In this document: piece by piece, positions 17,513 to 21,453 of the stretch | Numbering within the stretch: the stretch's first letter is position 1 | How the letters are laid out: every line of letters begins with the position of its first letter | From: Brevundimonas sp. UBA4609 | Lineage (GTDB): Bacteria; Pseudomonadota; Alphaproteobacteria; Caulobacterales; Caulobacteraceae | NCBI GenBank assembly: GCA_002386585.1 | Contig: DGIZ01000258.1 | Coordinates: forward strand, 1 to 21,453 | Direction: 5' to 3' | Length of the DNA: 21,453 bases | Translations under genes and position numbers: made by a program | Notes under the pieces: model-generated | Told to the model about the DNA's origin: nothing | The model's database searches: none | What the model saw: only the letters and a program-made list of their open reading frames with translations

Positions 17513-18211
17513 ATGAGCTCACAGCGCCTCATCGCCGCATCGTGTCCGGGGACACCGGCCTCAGCCCTCCGGCTGGTCGCCGCCGCGCCGCCGGCGGCTG
17601 AAACTCGCCGGCTCGTCGAGCGCCGTCTGCGCGACGATCGCCCTGCGCATTTGCGCTACCTCGTCAAACGACTGCGCTCGCCCGACGACGCCGAGGACGT
17701 CCTGCAGGAATTCGCACTCAAGGTGACGCTGGCGGCGGGCCGGCTCACCGACCCGGGCAAGGTGGACGCCTGGCTCGGGATCGCGCTTCGCAACGCCCTG
17801 TTCGATCGTTACCGCCGCAACGCTGCCCGGGCCCGGTTGACGGACGCCCTGGACGCCGAGCCCCGATACGATGAGGCGGACGGACCGGACGATGACATCC
17901 AACGCCCGCTGCACTGTCTCGAGCGGGCCCTCGCCGATCTCCCGCCGCAGACCGCTAGCCTGCTGCGCAAGGCCGAACTGGAAGAGATTCCGTTGGCGAC
18001 GATCGCCGCCGAGATGCGACTGACCGCCAACAACGTCGGCGTGCGGGTGCACCGGGGCCGCGCCGCGCTGCGGCGGCGGATGCTGGCGAACTGTCAGAGC
18101 TGCCCGGAGCCCTGCGCCCTGTCAGCAGCGGCCACCGCCCGCTCGGCTCTGGCGGGGCCTCTGGAGCTTCAGGCTTCAATCTCGATCAGGTCGGCGTGCG
18201 ACGCCGCATAG
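17513..18211 (+). CDS. ECF-like sigma-70 family RNA polymerase sigma factor
   Basis: A 232-residue sigma factor. Region 2 is at about 45-105: HLRYLVKRLRSPDDAEDVLQ, then WLGIALRNALFDRYRRNAAR. Region 4 is at about 140-185: ALADLPPQTASLLRKAELEE, then IAAEMRLTANNVGVRVHRGR. No region 3 is present, as in ECF sigmas. The tail carries a Cys cluster CQSCPEPC (about 195-202), possibly zinc- or redox-sensing; related sigmas often end in a Cys-rich tail. ATG 17513 has AGGGG 7 nt upstream. No anti-sigma factor gene is adjacent: the downstream gene is convergent and overlaps the last 43 nt. The target regulon is unknown. It is not recognisably EcfG, since nepR and phyR are absent here. Confidence 0.88.
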   Translation: MSSQRLIAASCPGTPASALRLVAAAPPAAETRRLVERRLRDDRPAHLRYLVKRLRSPDDAEDVLQEFALKVTLAAGRLTDPGKVDAWLGIALRNALFDRYRRNAARARLTDALDAEPRYDEADGPDDDIQRPLHCLERALADLPPQTASLLRKAELEEIPLATIAAEMRLTANNVGVRVHRGRAALRRRMLANCQSCPEPCALSAAATARSALAGPLELQASISIRSACDAA

Positions 18212-19692
18212 TCGAGGGCGTAATCCAGTTCACCCGGGGTTTCCGCGTGGACGGTGGCCAGAGCGTCGCCGGCCGCCACCTCCGCGCCGAGCCGGACGTG
18301 CATCTCCAGGCCGGCGGCCTTCTGCTGAGGCGCGCCGGCCAGCTTGGCCAGAGTCGAAATCTGGCGGTTGTTGACCAGAATCACCCGACCTGATCGCGTC
18401 GCCCGGATCACGGCGCGCCGCTCGGAAGTCGGAGGAATCCGCATCCCGCCCTGGGCTTCGCATATCCGCTGAAACTTCGCCCAGGCGCGACCATCGGCGA
18501 TCACCGCCTCGGCGGCGCGCGCCCCCTGACCCGCAGCGGCCTGGCCGGCCAGTTCGAGCGCCGCGCCTGCCAGGAGGCACGCACGGACCCGCAGGTCTCC
18601 GGGGGCCCCGGGCCGATTTTGCAGCACGGCCAGGATGTCATGCGCCTCCAGCGCCGGCCCGATGCCGACGCCCACGGGCTGCGCGCCGTCCGTCTGCAGG
18701 CATCGGGCGCTGAGCCCGAAATGGCTCGCAACGGTCGTCAGTCGCGTCGCCAGCTTGTCGGCCGCCTCTTGCGATCGCACCTTGGCGGTCGGCCCGACAG
18801 GAATATCCAGCACCACATGTGTCGCTCCTGCCGCGATCTTCTTGGACAACACCGATGCGATGAGCTGCCCCTCCGTATCAACGTCGAGAACCCGTTCGAC
18901 GCGGATGAAGATGTCATCCACCGGACTCAGCCTGACCGCCCCGCCCCAGACGACGCAGCCGCCTTCCGCCTCGACCACCCGCCGCATGGCCGGCACATCG
19001 AGGTCGACCGGGGCCAGGGTCTCCATGGTGTCGGCGGTTCCGGCCGGCGAGGTGATGGCGCGCGACGAGGTCTTTGGCATGACCAGGCCGCTGGCGGCGA
19101 GGATGGCCACCACGATCGGCGTGGTCCGGTTGCCCGGCAGGCCGCCGATGCAGTGCTTGTCCATGACGACGTCCGACGGCCAGCTCAGGCGGTCGCCGAC
19201 GTCCACCATGGCGCGGGTGAGCGCCACGACCTCGGCGTCGTCGAGCGGAAGCACCGAGGTGGCGGTCAGAAAGGCCGCGAGATGGATGGGCGTGTAGCGT
19301 CCAGCCGCCACATCTTGGATAATCCCCTGGATCGCGCTCTTGTCCAGCCGCGATCCATAGATCCGGCGACGAACGCTGGACATGGACTCGATGGCCGGAG
19401 CGTGGCGCACCGCGACGGGATCGCCCGGCGCCACCTCCAGAAGTCGCCAGGCCTCTTCAGAGAGCGCCGCCTCGTCGAGGCCGAGGATGTCCCCGTCCAT
19501 CTGGTACAGGGTGGCGTAGATTTCCCGGCCTCCGGCCGAGAGCAGCACCTGGGAGCGGGACGACAGGCCCTCCGAGCGGCAGACGGGGCAGTCGCGCCGC
19601 ATCAGAACGATGGATTCGTGCTGGGCGTGAAGGCCGAAGCGACGCGCCTTCAGGGAGGGAACAGCGGCGTGGGTAGCGTCGGACACGGTCAC
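18169..19692 (-). CDS. Long-form thymidine phosphorylase / AMP phosphorylase family
   Basis: A 507-residue phosphorylase of the archaeal AMP phosphorylase / bacterial 'putative thymidine phosphorylase' type, longer than classical DeoA (~440) by an N-terminal domain of about 80 residues. That domain includes a CPVC pair at 35-38. The nucleoside phosphorylase core has DKHCIGGLPGNRTTPIVV (about 178-195) and MPKTSSRAITSPAGTADTME (205-224), followed by a C-terminal barrel-sandwich domain. It cleaves a nucleoside or nucleoside monophosphate with phosphate, giving a base and a (deoxy)ribose phosphate; which substrate is unclear. I chose GTG 19692: it overlaps the upstream TGA as GTGA, has GGAG about 11 nt before it, and a second GTG at 19686 is worse placed. 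The frame continues to 20160 inside the MBL gene without family similarity. It is the last gene of its operon. Confidence 0.87.
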   Translation of the reverse strand: MTVSDATHAAVPSLKARRFGLHAQHESIVLMRRDCPVCRSEGLSSRSQVLLSAGGREIYATLYQMDGDILGLDEAALSEEAWRLLEVAPGDPVAVRHAPAIESMSSVRRRIYGSRLDKSAIQGIIQDVAAGRYTPIHLAAFLTATSVLPLDDAEVVALTRAMVDVGDRLSWPSDVVMDKHCIGGLPGNRTTPIVVAILAASGLVMPKTSSRAITSPAGTADTMETLAPVDLDVPAMRRVVEAEGGCVVWGGAVRLSPVDDIFIRVERVLDVDTEGQLIASVLSKKIAAGATHVVLDIPVGPTAKVRSQEAADKLATRLTTVASHFGLSARCLQTDGAQPVGVGIGPALEAHDILAVLQNRPGAPGDLRVRACLLAGAALELAGQAAAGQGARAAEAVIADGRAWAKFQRICEAQGGMRIPPTSERRAVIRATRSGRVILVNNRQISTLAKLAGAPQQKAAGLEMHVRLGAEVAAGDALATVHAETPGELDYALDYAASHADLIEIEA

Positions 19693-21047
19693 AGGTCGTG
19701 GCGCTCCATCATTTGAGGAATGACGCAGTCCCATCCGAAGCGATCCTGGATGCGAACGCGCAGCGCGTCTGAAGCATGCGGTTCGCCGTGAACGATGAAG
19801 GTCTTGCGCGGCGGACGCTTCAGTCCCGACAGCCAGCGCAGGATTTCCTCGGCGTCGGCGTGGGCGGAGAGCATCGGCAGGTTCGCGACCTCGGCATTTA
19901 TAGGCACCCACTGGCCGTGAATCTTCACCTCCTGGGCCCCCTCGACCATCGAACGCCCGCGGGTTCCCGCCGCCTGGAAACCCGAAAACAGGATGGTGTT
20001 GCGCCGGTCCGGGCCGAACGCCTTGATGTGGTGGAGCACCCGCCCCCCGGTGGCCATCCCGCTCGCCGACAGGATCACCTTGGGCATGGGGCTGGCGGTG
20101 ATCTCCTTGGACGCCTCCACATCGCGCACATAGGTGGCGACGGCGCAGATGGCGTCGCACACCTCCGCCGGCATGCGGTGGTCTTCCAGGTGCGCGTGCA
20201 GAAGGTCGGTGGCGTTGATCGCCATCGGACTGTCCAGGTAGATGGGCGTCAGGCCGATCCGCCCGGCCTGCTTCAGTCGCCAGATGTGGTAAAGGAGCGA
20301 CTGGGCCCGGCCGACGGCGAAGGCGGGGATGACCACGGTCCCGCCGCGCGCGGTGGTTCGTTCTATGACCTCGCCCAGGGCTTCCGTGGGGTCCCGGGAA
20401 TCATGGCGCCGATCACCATAGGTCGATTCCACGACCACATAGTCGGCCTCCTCCCCCGGCTCGGGATCGACCATGGTGGCGTCGCCATAACGGCCGAGAT
20501 CACCGGAGAAGAGTATCTTCGTTCCGTTCCAGGTCACCTCGGCGGTCGCCGCCCCGAGGATGTGCCCCGCGCGGCGAAGGGTCAGTCTGGCTCCGCCCGG
20601 CAGCTCTACGGACGTATGGAACGGGGTCGAGACGAAGCGCTCCATCGCGCGTCCGGCGTCCTGCACGCCATAGAGCGGCAAGGCCGGCTTGTGCTTGCCG
20701 TAGCCGTAGCGGTTCGTCTGCTCGGCGTCCTTCTCCTGGATATGGCCGCTGTCGCGCAGGATGATCTCCGCCACATCCCGGGTGGCGGCGCTGGCCAGGA
20801 TGGGCCCGCGGAATCCATCCTTGACCAGTTTCGGCAGGTAGCCGGAGTGGTCCAGGTGGGCGTGGGTCAGGATCACCGCGTCAATGCTGGAGGGCTTGAC
20901 CGGGAGCGGGGCCCAGTTCTGCTCGCGCAGGGTCTTGAGGCCCTGGAACAGGCCGCAGTCGATCAGGATGCGGCGACCGTCGGCCTCGAGCAGGTGTTTT
21001 GATCCGGTGACGGCGCCGGCGCCGCCGAGACTGGTGAGACTGATCAC
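19689..21047 (-). CDS. MBL-fold/beta-CASP metallohydrolase, RNase-like
   Basis: A 452-residue CPSF73/RNase J-like metallo-beta-lactamase with beta-CASP domain, predicted to act on RNA. The zinc motif LTHAHLDHSG puts ligands at His62, His64, Asp66 and His67. Further ligand-bearing segments are AGHILGAA, FSGDLGRYGD, LSAHADAEE and the C-terminal IVHGEPHASDALR. The beta-CASP insert contains VVIPAFAVGRAQSLLY and SPMAINAT. Start GTG 21047 (VISLTSLGGAGAVTGS) has a strong GGAAGGA 8 nt upstream and overlaps the preceding TGA as GTGA. The open frame to 21191 is not supported. It is co-transcribed with the downstream nucleoside or nucleotide phosphorylase, suggesting linked RNA breakdown and ribose salvage (inference). 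Confidence 0.9.
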   Translation of the reverse strand: MISLTSLGGAGAVTGSKHLLEADGRRILIDCGLFQGLKTLREQNWAPLPVKPSSIDAVILTHAHLDHSGYLPKLVKDGFRGPILASAATRDVAEIILRDSGHIQEKDAEQTNRYGYGKHKPALPLYGVQDAGRAMERFVSTPFHTSVELPGGARLTLRRAGHILGAATAEVTWNGTKILFSGDLGRYGDATMVDPEPGEEADYVVVESTYGDRRHDSRDPTEALGEVIERTTARGGTVVIPAFAVGRAQSLLYHIWRLKQAGRIGLTPIYLDSPMAINATDLLHAHLEDHRMPAEVCDAICAVATYVRDVEASKEITASPMPKVILSASGMATGGRVLHHIKAFGPDRRNTILFSGFQAAGTRGRSMVEGAQEVKIHGQWVPINAEVANLPMLSAHADAEEILRWLSGLKRPPRKTFIVHGEPHASDALRVRIQDRFGWDCVIPQMMERHDL

Positions 21048-21453
21048 AATGGAGATCCTTCCGGGGGTGAGACTTGCAGGATGCGGGGGTGGGCCTCGCC
21101 GCGGACGGCGGCCATCTCCCCTGGCGTCAGCACGCCGGCGGCGTCGCCGAGCAGATCCGCGCAGGCGACCGCGGCGTGGGCCCAGGTGCACCGGTTGGCG
21201 AACAGCATGCCGGGCGTGTCCAGGGTTCCCCCGCGACTGAGATAGCCCAGCGCCCGGGTCCGGCGGGGGCCGCCGTCGAGGCGCCGCAACAGGCCGAGCA
21301 TCGGCTCGGGCCGCGTATGGGTGAGGATGAGGCGCGGCAGGCGCTCGGGGAAGATCTCCTCGAGTTCGGCGGTCGACGCCGTATGCCGCGCCTCGATTTC
21401 ATCGCGCGGCGCCCGGAACCGTCCGGGCTCCAGCAGGGCCGTGACGCAGGTTC
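21044..21453 (-). CDS. C-terminal fragment of an unrecognised protein, possibly phosphoketolase-like
   Basis: The frame is open from the window edge (first complete codon at 21451) to TGA 21044-21046, about 135 residues. It begins TCVTALLEPGRF and includes LPRLILTHTRPEPMLGLL, GYLSRGGTLDTPGMLFANR, CTWAHAAVACADLLG and a final LTPGEMAAVRGEAHPRILQ. The stop overlaps the MBL GTG start as GTGA, and the reading is continuous, so this is a real gene cut by the window and the upstream partner in the operon. The GGTLD..GMLFANR..WAH pattern reminds me of the C-terminus of phosphoketolase-like proteins annotated as xylulose 5-phosphate 3-epimerase, which I recall beside such MBL and phosphorylase genes. 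This is memory, not proof. An internal ATG at 21301 is probably not the start. Confidence 0.6.
   Translation of the reverse strand, partial: TCVTALLEPGRFRAPRDEIEARHTASTAELEEIFPERLPRLILTHTRPEPMLGLLRRLDGGPRRTRALGYLSRGGTLDTPGMLFANRCTWAHAAVACADLLGDAAGVLTPGEMAAVRGEAHPRILQVSPPEGSPL

Overview
The window reads as chromosomal or island DNA from a high-GC alphaproteobacterium. The evidence is the GC-rich third codon positions, the family assignments, and a perfect match to the alphaproteobacterial general-stress (EcfG/SigT) promoter, GGAAC-N17-CGTT. A Caulobacterales-like host is a guess. I see no rRNA, tRNA, CRISPR array, insertion sequence, integrase or phage gene.

Left third (1-8893). Acetate kinase (minus) diverges from a tight plus-strand trio: a DUF2933 membrane peptide, an isoprenylcysteine-methyltransferase-like membrane protein, and a P1B-type ATPase with CPD instead of CPC. 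A type II (archaeal-type) glyceraldehyde-3-phosphate dehydrogenase follows. Next is a divergent copper module. A CsoR-type repressor (minus) faces a YHS/HMBD-containing CopA-like ATPase (plus) across two GGGTAT-type inverted repeats, one lying inside the likely copA promoter.

Middle (8890-17095), all minus strand. A four-gene operon runs from the EcfG-type promoter: a beta-phosphoglucomutase/GH65 disaccharide phosphorylase fusion, a double universal stress protein, a D-2-hydroxyacid dehydrogenase and an SRPBCC protein. These genes overlap by 4 nt or are spaced by 11 nt. Upstream of it lies a phosphoenolpyruvate synthase gene with its own leader region.

Right end (17096-21453). A plus-strand ECF-like sigma factor has a FixK/FNR-like site in an AT-rich upstream patch. 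It converges on a minus-strand operon made of a partial gene at the window edge, an MBL/beta-CASP RNase-like protein, and a long-form thymidine/AMP phosphorylase. The genes of this operon are linked by GTGA overlaps.

Taken together, the genes combine copper defence with carbon and energy salvage: acetyl-phosphate to ATP, phosphorolysis of disaccharides and nucleosides or nucleotides, a non-standard GAPDH, PEP synthesis and hydroxyacid redox balancing. Stress proteins and a stress promoter go with them. I read it as a stress, low-energy or low-oxygen survival island. That reading is an inference; the gene identities are mostly secure.
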